Assembly: GCA_002683575.1 (NCBI GenBank)
Contig: NYTP01000044.1
Span: forward strand, 21,705 to 55,234
Length of the DNA: 33,530 bases
Source of the DNA: Bermanella sp.
GTDB taxonomy: Bacteria; Pseudomonadota; Gammaproteobacteria; Pseudomonadales; Oceanobacteraceae
Direction: 5' to 3'
The position numbers were made by a program, and so were the translations under genes. Below, piece after piece: positions 7,732 through 17,080 of the stretch. The notes beneath the pieces were generated by a model, which saw only the letters and a program-made list of their open reading frames with translations, did no database searches and had not been told where the DNA came from. How positions within the stretch are numbered: the first letter of the stretch is position 1; the number at the start of each line of letters is the position of its first letter.

Positions 7732-9423
7732 TTATAAATCAACTTCTAAACGCAGGAGGGTGTCTTTGAGAATATCGCTATCGGGGGTTTTGTTTAACGC
7801 TTTGCTCCAAATGGCTTTAGCTTGAGCGCGATCTTCCAGTGCCCAAAGCACTTCACCTAGGTGCGCAGCCACTTCGGCATCAGGAAACAAAGCAAAGGCT
7901 TGCTCTAATAATGTGAGCGCTTGTTTCAGTTTACCCATGCGGAAATATACCCAACCAAGGCTATCTAAAATGGCAGGATCTTTTGGTGCCAGTTGCAAAG
8001 CTTTTTCAATGAGAACCAGTGCTTCATCTAAGCGTGAAGTGCGATCCGCCAGAGTGTAACCCAGTGCATTTAAAGCGGTGGCATTGTCGGGCTCTAGGCT
8101 GATGATGTGATTGAGATCTTTTTCTAATTGATCAAGGTTGCCGAGTTTTTCAGCCACCATGGCCCTTGAGTAGCGTAAGTCTGTGCTGTCTTGGTAAGCT
8201 TTAAGGGCAGCGTTAAGTACTTTGAGCGAGGCATCATACTCACCAGAGCGATTGAGAATATCTACCTCCATTAAAAAATAGGCTTGCTGGTTTTCGTTGT
8301 CGATGGTGCGCTGTTGGCGAATATGGTTCAGAGCCTGCGAATGATTACCTTGCTTCATGTGAATATTAATAATGGCGCCTTGCGCCGCTAAATATTCACG
8401 GCCGCCTTTCATGGCTAGGTAATGATTCAATGCGGCAAGGTCGTTGCCTTGGTATTGTTCAATTCGGCCTAAATAATAATGGGCTTCACTTTGCATTTGA
8501 TGCAGATTAAGTAATTTTTGCAGTGATAATTTTGCAGCCGAATGGTCTTCCAGTTCTAATTGTGTCAGTGCTAATGGCAGCAAAATGTGCGCATCATTGG
8601 GGTGTTGTTCGTGTAACTCAGCAAACACCTTGCTGGCTTGTTTAATGTCTTTGTCTTTGATGAGCAGACGCGCCTTAAGCAAGGAAAAAGATTTATCCTG
8701 CTTAAATGTTTTGAGTGCCTGGTTAATGGTTTTAATGGCGCCTTTAAAGTCTTGCCCAGTAGCTTGTAAGCGTGCTTTTAAAGACCAAGCTGGATAAAAA
8801 TCAGGGTGCTGCTTTAAAAGTTCAGTGCAGATGGTCAGTGCTTGTTCGAGGTTGTTTTGCTGTTGGTGCAAGCTGGCGATGTTAAATAATAATGCTTGAT
8901 TTTCTTTATAGCGTGATACCAAAGGCGTAAGGGATTCCAGCCAAAGCTCTCGTGAGCCTTCTGTCATATCCACCCCTTGTAAGCTAATGAAGTTCACGTT
9001 GAGCATCGGCTCAAGGTCCAAGGCTTTTTGCAGGTGTAATGCCGACTCACTGAAGCGCGCTGCTTTTACTAGCTCGGAGCTGAGTGCTTGCTGGGCCAGA
9101 GGATTCTCTGCGTCCAACTTGACCCAGAGCGTGGCAGCATCCAGCGCTGCTTGGTCTGCACCAATAAATTGAGCAATCTGGGTGGCGCGGGCGGTTACAC
9201 CTGCGTCCTGGGTGCGGTGTGACTCTAACAAGTAGTTACCCAATGCCACATCATAAAGTTGTCGCTGGCCAGCCATTTCAGCCACAAGCAACGCATAAAA
9301 GGTGTTTACACTGTATTCATCGTCAGCAGTCTTCTTTTCTGGGTCATCCGAAGGTACAGCCGCCCAACTGGGCAGAGCCAGCAGTAGACTAAAAAGTGGA
9401 ACCAGTAATACGCGGTTTGTCAT
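7732..9423 (-). CDS. Secreted tetratricopeptide-repeat protein (lolB-hemA neighbour)
   Basis: A 563-residue protein with a signal peptide (about 1-21, ending SWA) and many TPR units through the chain. Clear repeat segments include PDFYPAWSLKARLQATGQ, PDNATALNALGYTLADR and PKDPAILDSLGWVYFRMG. It is expected to be a periplasmic or outer-membrane-associated protein-protein interaction scaffold. An equivalent TPR gene sits between lolB and hemA in Pseudomonas, which supports orthology, but its molecular job is not clear. GAGG is about 6 bases before the ATG. Its stop is one base upstream of the lolB ATG, so the two are probably co-translated. It diverges from hemA across 156 bases. Confidence 0.9.
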   Translation of the reverse strand: MTNRVLLVPLFSLLLALPSWAAVPSDDPEKKTADDEYSVNTFYALLVAEMAGQRQLYDVALGNYLLESHRTQDAGVTARATQIAQFIGADQAALDAATLWVKLDAENPLAQQALSSELVKAARFSESALHLQKALDLEPMLNVNFISLQGVDMTEGSRELWLESLTPLVSRYKENQALLFNIASLHQQQNNLEQALTICTELLKQHPDFYPAWSLKARLQATGQDFKGAIKTINQALKTFKQDKSFSLLKARLLIKDKDIKQASKVFAELHEQHPNDAHILLPLALTQLELEDHSAAKLSLQKLLNLHQMQSEAHYYLGRIEQYQGNDLAALNHYLAMKGGREYLAAQGAIINIHMKQGNHSQALNHIRQQRTIDNENQQAYFLMEVDILNRSGEYDASLKVLNAALKAYQDSTDLRYSRAMVAEKLGNLDQLEKDLNHIISLEPDNATALNALGYTLADRTSRLDEALVLIEKALQLAPKDPAILDSLGWVYFRMGKLKQALTLLEQAFALFPDAEVAAHLGEVLWALEDRAQAKAIWSKALNKTPDSDILKDTLLRLEVDL

Positions 9424-9502
9424 AATACCTCAGGGTGCCTAGGCAACGGTGTGTTAAATAGCGAGTTTTAAAAGCAAGCCAGCTATTTTGCGCAATAATA
9501 GA

Positions 9503-9508
9503 TATAAT
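9503..9508 (+). promoter_or_regulatory. Candidate -10 element for hemA
   Basis: A perfect TATAAT lies in the TPR-hemA divergent region, 71 bases before the hemA ATG. No good -35 hexamer is seen at the expected distance. A palindromic TTGCGCAA (9488-9495) lies just upstream. The call rests on the -10 match and position only. Confidence 0.4.
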
Positions 9509-9579
9509 ACGGCTCTTTTTAATAAGTTTGAAATAAATGGCCCACATTTCGGTCCTTTCAACAGAAAACAAAGTAATAC

Positions 9580-10845
9580 ATGACGTTATTGACCCTAGGT
9601 ATTAATCATAAAACCGCCCCTGTGGCGGTGCGCGAGAAAGTGGCCTTTGCTCCGGATCATTTACCTGCCCAATTAAGGCAGGTGAATGTAAGCCATGGGG
9701 TGGATGAAATCGCCATTCTATCTACCTGTAACCGTACTGAGTTGTACTTCACCGCTAAAGATAATAATCCTAGTGCATTATTAAACTGGCTGCAGCAGGT
9801 CCATGATGTGCCATTAGATCAGTTGGAGAGCTGTCATTATGCCCTGACGGGTGAAACGGCGGTGCAGCACATCATGCGCGTAGCCAGCGGTTTAGACAGT
9901 TTGATATTGGGTGAGCCACAGATTCTTGGCCAAATGAAGAGTGCCTATGCCGTGGCTCAAGAGGCCGGCACCATCGGCCCAGAGTTAGACAGGCTATTTC
10001 GCCAAACCTTTAGTGTGGCCAAGCAAGTGCGTACCGACACCGCCATAGGTGAAAACCCTGTGTCGGTGGCCTATGCGGCCGTGAATCTTGGCCAGCGGAT
10101 TTTCTCGGATTTATCGAAAAGCCGTGCCCTTTTAATTGGCGCAGGTGAAACCATCGATCTTGTAGCTCGACACCTCGTGGATGCTGGGGTCAGTGATATT
10201 ACGGTTGCTAACCGCACCTTAGAGCGTGCCGAAGCGTTGGCGGAGCAATTTGGAGCCAAGGCCATTTTGCTGTCTGCCATACCGGATGAACTGTACAAAG
10301 CCGATATCGTGATTGCCTCGACCGCCAGCCCGCTGCCTATTTTAGGCAAGGGTACGGTTGAGCGAGCGCTTAAAAAGCGCAAGCACGAGCCTATGTTTAT
10401 GGTGGATATCGCGGTACCCCGTGACATCGAAACCGAAGTGGGTGACTTAAATGATGTTTACCTGTACACCGTGGACGACCTAAAGGACATCATTGAAGAA
10501 AATGTGCGTCAGCGAGAACATGCCGCACAGGACGCAGAAGAAATAATAGAAGCAGGCAGCGCTGCATTCATGCGACAATTGCGCACCCTGGATGCTGTCA
10601 CCACACTTAAGGCTTTCCGCCAGCACGCTGAAACCCTTCGTGATCAAGAGCTAGAGAAAGCGCTCAAGCGTCTGCAAAAAGGCGATGATGCGCAAGCCGT
10701 CGTGGCCACGTTAGCCAATATGCTGACCAACAAATTAATCCATCAGCCCACGGTAAAAATGCGAGAAGCCAGTAGCGTGGGACGCAAAGAAGTCATGACC
10801 TGGGTACAAGAACTGTATCAGTTGTCTGACTCGGACTTAGAATAA
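9580..10845 (+). CDS. hemA: Glutamyl-tRNA reductase
   Basis: First committed step of C5-pathway tetrapyrrole synthesis: NADPH reduction of glutamyl-tRNA to glutamate-1-semialdehyde. The product has 421 residues, normal for the family. The N-terminal catalytic region reads [15 protein letters not shown] and STCNRTELY, with the nucleophilic cysteine at residue 50. The [17 protein letters not shown] segment is typical. The Rossmann part carries [16 protein letters not shown], and a C-terminal helical dimerisation region follows. It starts the conserved hemA-prfA-prmC cluster. The ribosome binding site is weak. Confidence 0.97.
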   Translation: MTLLTLGINHKTAPVAVREKVAFAPDHLPAQLRQVNVSHGVDEIAILSTCNRTELYFTAKDNNPSALLNWLQQVHDVPLDQLESCHYALTGETAVQHIMRVASGLDSLILGEPQILGQMKSAYAVAQEAGTIGPELDRLFRQTFSVAKQVRTDTAIGENPVSVAYAAVNLGQRIFSDLSKSRALLIGAGETIDLVARHLVDAGVSDITVANRTLERAEALAEQFGAKAILLSAIPDELYKADIVIASTASPLPILGKGTVERALKKRKHEPMFMVDIAVPRDIETEVGDLNDVYLYTVDDLKDIIEENVRQREHAAQDAEEIIEAGSAAFMRQLRTLDAVTTLKAFRQHAETLRDQELEKALKRLQKGDDAQAVVATLANMLTNKLIHQPTVKMREASSVGRKEVMTWVQELYQLSDSDLE

Positions 10846-10867
10846 CAGGCCAATAATTAAAGCGTTT

Positions 10868-10880
10868 GGCGCCCAGCGCC
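10868..10880 (+). other. Short GC hairpin between hemA and prfA
   Basis: GGCGC (10868-10872), loop CCA, GCGCC (10876-10880). It lies between the hemA stop and the prfA ribosome binding site and has no T-run directly behind it. It may be an mRNA processing or pausing structure in the hemA-prfA transcript; significance is unproven. Confidence 0.35.
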
Positions 10881-10901
10881 TGACTTTTGTTAGAGAGAAG
10901 C

Positions 10902-11990
10902 ATGAAAGATTCAGTAAAAACAAAATTAGAAACCCTTGCAGAGCGTTATGAAGAAATTGGTCACTTGTTGTCCGATGCCAGTGTCATCAGCGATCAAAAC
11001 CGTTTCCGTGCTTTATCAAAAGAATACGCTGAAATCGAACCTGTGGTAAAAGCGTTTGAGCAATACATGGAAGCCGAGGGCAATCTAGAAGAAGCCCATG
11101 TCTTGATTCAAGATAGCGACCCAGAGATGCGAGAAATGGGTCAAGAAGAATTAAAAAGTGCCAAGGCCGAAATCGAGCGCTTAGAAGGTGAGCTGCAAAT
11201 ACTGCTTTTACCAAAAGACCCCAATGACGGCAAAAACGTAATTGTTGAAATTCGCGCGGGTACCGGCGGTGATGAAGCTGCGATTTTCTCGGGTGACTTA
11301 TTCCGCATGTACACCAAGTATGCTGAAAAACGTGGCTGGAAATTCGAAGTGATGAACGCCAATGAAGGCGATCATGGCGGCTATAAAGAAATGATTTTGC
11401 GTATCGCAGGTGATGCGGTTTACAGCCAGTTAAAATTTGAATCGGGCGCTCACCGCGTGCAACGTGTACCGGCCACTGAAAGCCAAGGCCGGGTTCACAC
11501 CTCTGCTTGTACCGTGGCCGTGATGCCTGAGGTGGAAGACGAAGCAGAAGTGGATATCAATAAGGCGGACTTAAAAATTGATACTTTCCGCGCCAGTGGT
11601 GCGGGTGGTCAGCACGTGAACAAAACGGATTCAGCGATTCGTATTACCCACATTCCAACCGGTTTTGTGGTGGAATGTCAGGACGAGCGTTCGCAACATA
11701 AGAACCGTGCTCGTGCCATGTCTATCTTGGCTACCCGTTTAAACGATGCCATTTCACAAAAAGCCCAAGCCGAGCAAGCCGCTGAGCGTAAAAGTTTAGT
11801 GGGCAGTGGCGATCGCTCTGAACGCATTCGTACCTATAACTACCCACAAGGCCGTGTGAGTGATCACCGAATTAATCTGACGCTGTATAAGCTAGATGAG
11901 TTAATGGAAGGGGATCTGGATTCCGTCGTACAACCGTTAATTCAAGAGCATCAGGCAGAAATGCTGGCAAACATGGGTGTGGAAAACTAA
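10902..11990 (+). CDS. prfA: Peptide chain release factor 1
   Basis: Decodes UAA and UAG stop codons and triggers peptide release on the ribosome. The product has 362 residues. The codon-recognition PxT motif (P190-A-T192) distinguishes RF1 from RF2, and the GGQ motif is at 235-237 in [15 protein letters not shown]. The glutamine of that motif is the substrate of PrmC, encoded directly downstream. I chose ATG 10902, preceded by GAGAAG, over an in-frame TTG at 10887, because it gives the usual RF1 N-terminus and length. Confidence 0.97.
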   Translation: MKDSVKTKLETLAERYEEIGHLLSDASVISDQNRFRALSKEYAEIEPVVKAFEQYMEAEGNLEEAHVLIQDSDPEMREMGQEELKSAKAEIERLEGELQILLLPKDPNDGKNVIVEIRAGTGGDEAAIFSGDLFRMYTKYAEKRGWKFEVMNANEGDHGGYKEMILRIAGDAVYSQLKFESGAHRVQRVPATESQGRVHTSACTVAVMPEVEDEAEVDINKADLKIDTFRASGAGGQHVNKTDSAIRITHIPTGFVVECQDERSQHKNRARAMSILATRLNDAISQKAQAEQAAERKSLVGSGDRSERIRTYNYPQGRVSDHRINLTLYKLDELMEGDLDSVVQPLIQEHQAEMLANMGVEN

Positions 11991-11999
11991 ATTCTAGCC

Positions 12000-12830
12000 A
12001 TGACCATCAGCATTAAACAGGCCCTCCTAGAGGGCCAAGCCTTTATAACTCATTCCGATACACAAGCATTAGATGCCGAACTGATTTTATTGCACACGCT
12101 AAATGCCCATCGCAATATCTTGTTTACGGATCCAGATAAGCACCTTACCCAAGCCCAAGTCACTGACTATCGCAGCAACCTTCAGCGTCGCGAAGCAGGT
12201 GAGCCTGTTGCCTATATTTTAGGTGAGCAAGGTTTCTGGGATTTAACCTTAAATGTGGCGCCCCATACGTTGATTCCGCGCGCTGATACTGAGTCGTTAA
12301 TTGACTGGGTATTAGAGCAAGACATACAGCCCAAGCGCATTTTGGATTTGGGTACCGGTACGGGGGCCATAGCCCTTGCTTTGGCAAAAGAATTTCCAAA
12401 TGCTCATGTACTGGGTGTGGATTTAATTCCGCAAGCAGTTGAATTAGCCAATTCGAACAAAGTCAAAAACCAGTTATCGAATGTAGAGTTTTTGCAAAGT
12501 AGCTGGTTTGAACATGTGCCTAATGAACGTTTTGATTTAATTGTCAGTAACCCTCCTTATATTGATGAGCTCGATGAGCACTTATCAAAAGGGGATGTGC
12601 GTTTTGAGCCGGCTTCTGCCTTGATTGCACACAATCATGGGTTAGCGGATTTGCAGCATATTGCTAATGAATCCAAACCATTCCTCAATGAGGGAGGGTG
12701 TTTATTAATGGAGCATGGCTGGCAACAGGCGCAAGAAGTACGTGATTACTTACAAGAGTGTGGTTATAAAAATTCGGGCAGTGGTAAAGACTTGGCAGGG
12801 CAGTGGCGCTTTAGTTACGGGTTTGCTTAG
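12000..12830 (+). CDS. prmC: Release factor glutamine N5-methyltransferase
   Basis: Methylates the GGQ glutamine of release factors using S-adenosylmethionine. The 276-residue product has an N-terminal helical domain, a SAM-binding motif DLGTGTG at 116-122 and the substrate-glutamine NPPY motif at 184-187 (VSNPPYIDE), which together define the PrmC/HemK family. It starts 9 bases after the prfA stop and is the last gene of the hemA cluster. A weak inverted repeat ACGGG/CCCGT (12817-12836) spans its stop codon, where it converges with the next minus-strand gene. Confidence 0.96.
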   Translation: MTISIKQALLEGQAFITHSDTQALDAELILLHTLNAHRNILFTDPDKHLTQAQVTDYRSNLQRREAGEPVAYILGEQGFWDLTLNVAPHTLIPRADTESLIDWVLEQDIQPKRILDLGTGTGAIALALAKEFPNAHVLGVDLIPQAVELANSNKVKNQLSNVEFLQSSWFEHVPNERFDLIVSNPPYIDELDEHLSKGDVRFEPASALIAHNHGLADLQHIANESKPFLNEGGCLLMEHGWQQAQEVRDYLQECGYKNSGSGKDLAGQWRFSYGFA

Positions 12831-12835
12831 TCCCG

Positions 12836-13465
12836 TTACCCTTTAGGTGTCAGCTTGGTCACTTTGTTTTGATTACTCGTGATTTTTTTATTGTCTTGCA
12901 GTGCCCACTCCAGTTTAAATTCTTTCACATATGCCATGGCATCATTCATGGATTGATTCGAATGCCAAATCACTTTTTGCCCCAGAATTTTTTTATCTTT
13001 CACCGGTCGCACAACATTGTGGGGTGAAATAGGTTTGTCTGGATATTGAAGCTGACTCCACTCATTACTGACTACTTCATATTGTCGCCAATTGGTGTGG
13101 CGGTCCCAGCTGAATTTTATTTCTTGTGAAAATAACTCAAATACCGGCGTTTGAATAATATTCATTTCAATGAATACACTTTCTAAGCTGCTAATGGATA
13201 AGTTATAACCACGGGTTAAATGAATGCATTCGCGGATGGCTTGGTCAATAGAGCTTAAGTAACCTTCTCTATCGGTATAGCGGTTCAAATGATGAATACG
13301 CTGTTTATGATCACGCATGCACACACTGGCTTCACTTTCTTGAATCCACCAAACATTAGCCTGAAATGCTGATACCGGTTTACCGGGCTGAAACTGAAAG
13401 TTTGCCGGTATTAGGTTCATGGTTTCAATGCTGGCAACAGGACAGCAGCTAAGTATTTTCTTCAT
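12836..13465 (-). CDS. Hypothetical protein, not recognised
   Basis: A 209-residue protein with no family I can name. It has no hydrophobic segment or signal peptide and is fairly rich in Trp, His and Gln (for example FQANVWWIQES, SWDRHTNWRQYE, WHSNQSMNDAM), suggesting a soluble, folded protein. Two cysteines stand near the N-terminus (SCCPV). The C-terminus is Lys-rich and may be disordered. No convincing ribosome binding site precedes ATG 13465, and a second Met at residue 16 is an alternative start. It converges on prmC with only 5 bases between stops and diverges from the DUF6351 gene. The long, evenly composed frame supports a real gene. Confidence 0.65.
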   Translation of the reverse strand: MKKILSCCPVASIETMNLIPANFQFQPGKPVSAFQANVWWIQESEASVCMRDHKQRIHHLNRYTDREGYLSSIDQAIRECIHLTRGYNLSISSLESVFIEMNIIQTPVFELFSQEIKFSWDRHTNWRQYEVVSNEWSQLQYPDKPISPHNVVRPVKDKKILGQKVIWHSNQSMNDAMAYVKEFKLEWALQDNKKITSNQNKVTKLTPKG

Positions 13466-13913
13466 GTGATTTGCAAAGCACTCAATTGAAGTAGTTCCCT
13501 ATCTTAGTGCAAACTGCGTCACATGTATGTTATTCGATTGTAAAGTTGTGAGCTTCTCCACTTAAATAATTAAATGTCAAAGTTTAAGACATAAAAATAC
13601 CTTTAAATAACCAATTATTCTTACTGTTTTTTTTAGATAACTCGAATTTTATATTTTCCTTTTTATACATTGATGGTTTATGGGTAATCGTGAGGAGGCA
13701 ATGATATATAAATGTAAGTGTGTCTTAACTTACGAGATAAGCGTGAATTAAGTCAGACTAAGTTTGTCAGTCATGATGGGTATAGTTGGTAAAATAGCAA
13801 GCAGATACTTTGTTATTTTATTTGTTTTTTTAGAAAGAAAATGTTGCCAAAATTATCTACTGCCTTAATCAATTAGACGCTAGATTTAAATATATAGGGC
13901 AAAGGAGAGCAAC
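13466..13913. other. 448-bp AT-rich intergenic region
   Basis: Divergent gap between the hypothetical minus-strand gene and the DUF6351 gene, markedly richer in A and T than its surroundings. It holds the small ORF described at 13701-13751 and an inverted repeat GTAAGT/ACTTAC within that ORF. I see no tRNA, no clear terminator and no convincing promoter pair. It presumably contains the promoters of both flanking genes. Confidence 0.6.
13701..13751 (+). CDS. Possible 16-residue small protein or leader peptide
   Basis: The ATG at 13701 is preceded, 3 bases away, by GAGGAGG, the strongest Shine-Dalgarno match in this part of the window. It opens a 16-codon frame reading MIYKCKCVLTYEISVN and ending in TAA. 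Inside it, GTAAGT and ACTTAC can pair. It lies about 160 bases before the DUF6351 start. It could be a regulatory leader, an independent microprotein or chance; I know of no homologue. Confidence 0.3.
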   Translation: MIYKCKCVLTYEISVN

Positions 13914-16157
13914 ATGAAAACTGTACTTACTTTTGTAGTAGTAGTGGTTATTTGCTCCACGAGTCTGGGGGTGTTTTACGATCGCTTAGAGCAACGTTTC
14001 TTACCAAAAACCAGCGGTTTGATTGTGCTGAATACACCGCCTGATGTTGCGCTAAAAAAAGAGCAAAGCGCTTATCAGGGTTTGCATCCTCGCCAACAAG
14101 CGCGTCCTGCTGAGACGTTTCCTTTTCCGATTAAACTGAATCAAACGGGCCCTGTCACACCTCTTTTTTCCGCACCGAATCAGTACCCTTTTATTTGTGA
14201 TACACAACACAGTGGTTTAGGCCAACCCTTGGTGGATAACCAAGACAAGCAAGGTATTGCTGTATTTGTAGTCAATGACAACGATAAAAAAACTAAACAG
14301 TTGATGGGATACAGCAAAGATTGCCGCTTGCCTACGCGCATTCAATATTATGTTAAAGATGAAAAACAAGATGGTTTTGTTAAAGCAGATAATCTTGTCT
14401 CATTGGATATGGAAACCAAAACCATTATACGCATCGAAACGGGTACCATTAATCGGTTTATATATGTATTGGCCATTCCAGTAAATAAACAAGATACACC
14501 AGAATTATTTAATAACAGTAAGTGGAATCAAAAATTAATTTATCGATTTAAAGGTGGCGTTGGCGTTGGGCGTAAACAAGGGAATGTGAATATCGATAAA
14601 TTATTGTATGAGCATGAAGCACAACTGCAGCAAGGTTATGCTGTCGCGTTTAGTACCGGCACACAAACCAGTAATCATTATGATATTTGGTTAAGTGAAG
14701 ACACCGCGTTACGCGTAAAACGTCAATTTGAAACCCAGTATGGTAAACCGTTATACACCGTGGGAATGGGCGGCTCTGGCGGCGCCATTCAACAGTATTT
14801 ACTGGCACAAAATCATCCAGGTATTATTGATGCCGCGATTCCATTGTACGCCTATCCCGACATGGTCACTCAAGTGAGCTATGCATTGGATTGTGAACTC
14901 ATGCATTACTATTTTGACGAAACCAGTGACAATCCAAAATGGGAACAATGGGAGAATCGATCGTTAATCGAAGGCAGTCATGCGCGCCAAGGATACAAAA
15001 ACCGTTACGGTAATTTGCAAGGAATAGCCGCCATGATGAACGGTGACTTCAGTAAAATGCCTAAAGGGGCCAGTGAATGTACGAATGGCTGGAGAGGCCC
15101 TGCCCATTTGATTAATAACCCTAAGTTCTTTGCCGATTATCACGAAGTGGCCACTGATGTATTTAAACGCTTTGATTGGAGTCACTGGGGTGACCTACAA
15201 CATGTTTATGGCACAGATCAGCATGGCTTTGGTCGACGTTTCTGGGGAAATGACGGTGTGCAATACGGTTTATCATCGTTAGTGAAAGGTGAATTATCAG
15301 TGGGCGAATTTATTAACTTAAATGAAAAAATTGGCGGTTGGAAACCCCCCATTGAAATGGAGAATGATCGGTTTTGGCACATCAGTGGTGATGATTCATT
15401 AAAGCGCTTGTCACTTTGGAGTCAGCATAATATGACGCACGAGGGGGAGTCCATATCCGCCCCTAGAAGCCAAGGGGATGCCCAGGCTGCACAAGCGGCT
15501 TATGATGCGGGCTTAGTATTTTTAGGTGTGGCGGATATTCCGATCATTGATTTACGCCATTATTTAGATCATCAATTAGATATGCATCATTCCATGGCCT
15601 CATTTGCGACCCGTAAACGCATTGAATATGCCATGGGCAATAGTGAACACCAGTTAATCTGGATGATGGAAAAAGACGATAACCTATCCCGCAAAGACCT
15701 GATCCGCAGCCTTCCTATTGGCGATGCCTTGCGGGTCATCGACCAGTGGCTGTTTAATATGAAGACCCACCCACAGCTAAGTTTACAACAGAACAAGCCC
15801 GCCTCTGCCAGTGATCGCTGTTATGATGCGCAACAGAATATTATTGATGATGCGCCCAATACATGGGACGGGCTGTGGAATGAAAAAACACAAGGAGTGT
15901 GTCAACAGCGCTTCCCCCACTTTACCCAGTCTCGCTTTGTGGCGGGTGAAAGTATTTATGGTGACACTCTATATTGTGATAAGCAGTCAGTGGCGGCGGC
16001 CATTGCATCGGGTGTGTATGGTAGTGTGGATATGAAAGCGTTTCAGTCCCAATTAGAGTCTATTTTCCCTAATGGTGTGTGCCAGTATCCCAGTGGTGTT
16101 AATTCAAACGTGACACGCTTGCTTAAAAATTTAGATAAGAGCCAAGATCAGAGTTAG
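13914..16157 (+). CDS. Secreted DUF6351-family alpha/beta hydrolase-like protein
   Basis: A 747-residue protein with one N-terminal hydrophobic segment (4-20), probably a signal peptide or anchor, so the bulk is outside the cytoplasm. Features I associate with DUF6351 are the YPFICDTQHSGLGQPLVDNQ segment (91-110), RIETGTINRFIY (173-184), and a nucleophile-elbow-like G286-G-S288-G-G290 in a YTVGMGGSGGAIQQYLL context. Ser288 is therefore the candidate catalytic residue. Substrates of the family are not known to me; an esterase, tannase or polymer depolymerase role would be a guess. AAAGGAGAG stands 5 bases before the ATG. It appears to be a single-gene unit. Confidence 0.8.
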   Translation: MKTVLTFVVVVVICSTSLGVFYDRLEQRFLPKTSGLIVLNTPPDVALKKEQSAYQGLHPRQQARPAETFPFPIKLNQTGPVTPLFSAPNQYPFICDTQHSGLGQPLVDNQDKQGIAVFVVNDNDKKTKQLMGYSKDCRLPTRIQYYVKDEKQDGFVKADNLVSLDMETKTIIRIETGTINRFIYVLAIPVNKQDTPELFNNSKWNQKLIYRFKGGVGVGRKQGNVNIDKLLYEHEAQLQQGYAVAFSTGTQTSNHYDIWLSEDTALRVKRQFETQYGKPLYTVGMGGSGGAIQQYLLAQNHPGIIDAAIPLYAYPDMVTQVSYALDCELMHYYFDETSDNPKWEQWENRSLIEGSHARQGYKNRYGNLQGIAAMMNGDFSKMPKGASECTNGWRGPAHLINNPKFFADYHEVATDVFKRFDWSHWGDLQHVYGTDQHGFGRRFWGNDGVQYGLSSLVKGELSVGEFINLNEKIGGWKPPIEMENDRFWHISGDDSLKRLSLWSQHNMTHEGESISAPRSQGDAQAAQAAYDAGLVFLGVADIPIIDLRHYLDHQLDMHHSMASFATRKRIEYAMGNSEHQLIWMMEKDDNLSRKDLIRSLPIGDALRVIDQWLFNMKTHPQLSLQQNKPASASDRCYDAQQNIIDDAPNTWDGLWNEKTQGVCQQRFPHFTQSRFVAGESIYGDTLYCDKQSVAAAIASGVYGSVDMKAFQSQLESIFPNGVCQYPSGVNSNVTRLLKNLDKSQDQS

Positions 16158-16181
16158 GTTATTGTATTTGTAGGCGCCTGA

Positions 16182-16394
16182 TCAGGTGAGGTGTTCAGGT
16201 ACCACCATGATCACAACGGCGGTAATGGCACCGATGAATAACAATACAAACACCAAGGCGGCAACCACATAAACAACCGGGTTGGGAGCTTGAAGATCAC
16301 GCTGCATGTTTTTGCGCTTTTGTACGCCAAAGGCGGCGGCCATCACACTGAGTAGTGCGGTGAAAAACTGAATATTGTTTTTGTTATCTTTCAT
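16182..16394 (-). CDS. DUF2970-family small membrane protein
   Basis: A 70-residue protein. The N-terminal half has the DUF2970 pattern FFTALLSVMAAAFGVQKRKN followed by a charged RDL, and a single transmembrane helix follows at about residues 40-64 (VVYVVAALVFVLLFIGAITA). Small DUF2970 proteins are widespread in proteobacteria and their role is unknown. Its ATG is 5 bases from the stop of the upstream STAS-like gene, so the two are likely one transcript. It converges with the DUF6351 gene over a short gap containing CCTGATCAGG. Confidence 0.8.
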   Translation of the reverse strand: MKDNKNNIQFFTALLSVMAAAFGVQKRKNMQRDLQAPNPVVYVVAALVFVLLFIGAITAVVIMVVPEHLT

Positions 16395-16399
16395 GATGA

Positions 16400-16822
16400 T
16401 TATGCACTCATAGGCTGAAGTTGCTCGCGCTTAACAGCATACCCTTGGCGACTAAGCCAATCAAAGGCTTCAGACTCATCCCGAAATACGCGCCGCTCAA
16501 ATTCCCCCATTGAGCTTTTCACGAGCCTGTCCATCTGGTATTGCTTGAGCATGCTTGGGCTATAAACTTGAGCGGTACGCTTGAGTCCATGTTCAATGAC
16601 CCAGGCCACAAGCTCACTGATGACTTGTTCAAATTCAGGTGTGCCCAGTTCCCAATCATCTAAGTAGACGATATGTGCCCAGTCACTGTGAATTAAAGGC
16701 TGAGCGGCTTGCTTGAATTGCTCTGCGTAAAGCTTCGCCATCTCTTGATTCCAAGAGCCTTTTAAGCGGGCCAAGACCACCTGATTATCGAGCCAGATGT
16801 CAAAATGTCCATGTGCTTCCAT
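16400..16822 (-). CDS. STAS/SpoIIAA-like cytoplasmic protein
   Basis: A 140-residue soluble protein without signal or membrane segment. The layout of beta strand, helix, a HIVYLDDWELGTPEF strand-turn and a helix, then RTAQVYSPSML, resembles the STAS/SEC14-like or SpoIIAA-like fold seen in small environmental-bacterial proteins. The assignment is by pattern only and the role is unknown. I chose ATG 16822 because GGGAGG (16833-16828) is 5 bases before it; an in-frame GTG at 16828 would overlap that site. It is followed 5 bases later by the DUF2970 gene and diverges from the trp operon. Confidence 0.6.
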   Translation of the reverse strand: MEAHGHFDIWLDNQVVLARLKGSWNQEMAKLYAEQFKQAAQPLIHSDWAHIVYLDDWELGTPEFEQVISELVAWVIEHGLKRTAQVYSPSMLKQYQMDRLVKSSMGEFERRVFRDESEAFDWLSRQGYAVKREQLQPMSA

Positions 16823-16893
16823 AAGCACCTCCCAATCGTCTAAATATAGTCCAAAATATAAGTTTCTACCTTTAAGCTCTTAAGCGAGGCTGC

Positions 16894-16899
16894 TATAGT
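16894..16899 (+). promoter_or_regulatory. Candidate -10 of the trpE operon promoter
   Basis: TATAGT at 16894-16899, 34 bases before the trp leader ORF. The same hexamer is the -10 element of the trpD promoter at 32428. The -35 region (about 16871) is weak. Transcription would start near 16905. Support comes from position and the shared hexamer. Confidence 0.5.
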
Positions 16900-16932
16900 A
16901 GCGCCTTCTTTATCGTATCTAGGAATAACAGG

Positions 16933-16995
16933 GTGAAAGTACTCCTTAACCCCAATCGATTGAACACCGGCCTTCAAGCCAAGCGATGGCTTTAG
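16933..16995 (+). CDS. Putative trp leader peptide upstream of trpE
   Basis: A 20-codon frame starting at GTG 16933 and ending in KRWL followed by TAG. The single Trp codon (16987-16989) is next to last before the stop. AGGA lies 8 bases upstream of the start. The leader stop overlaps the first base of a 9-bp inverted repeat. Placement of a Trp codon just before a stop and hairpin, ahead of trpE, is the signature of ribosome-mediated attenuation, which has been reported for trpE in Pseudomonas putida. With only one Trp codon and a GTG start the case is weaker than for the trpD leader. Confidence 0.55.
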   Translation: MKVLLNPNRLNTGLQAKRWL

Positions 16996-17040
16996 CAGGA
17001 CGCGCGAGCTCCTGTCTGCCTCGTAGTCTCAGCGTCCTGC
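16995..17040 (+). promoter_or_regulatory. Candidate trp attenuator structure before trpE
   Basis: Perfect 9-base arms GCAGGACGC (16995-17003) and GCGTCCTGC (17032-17040). The left arm can instead pair through CAGGA (16996-17000) with TCCTG (17010-17014), giving mutually exclusive folds. A T-run (17068-17073) follows further downstream, not directly after the stem, so a canonical intrinsic terminator is not evident by eye. The arrangement is compatible with an attenuator or with control of trpE translation. Confidence 0.55.
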
Positions 17041-17080
17041 CTGCCACCATTACTGCTTATTTATTTGTTTTTTCGTATTA

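Noticed and set aside
10071-10427. 118-residue minus-strand ORF inside hemA
   Set aside because: Antisense to conserved hemA coding sequence, Ser/Arg-biased composition, no ribosome binding site.
12817-12836. Inverted repeat at the prmC stop as a terminator
   Set aside because: Only five base pairs with a ten-base loop and no T-run; too weak to call.
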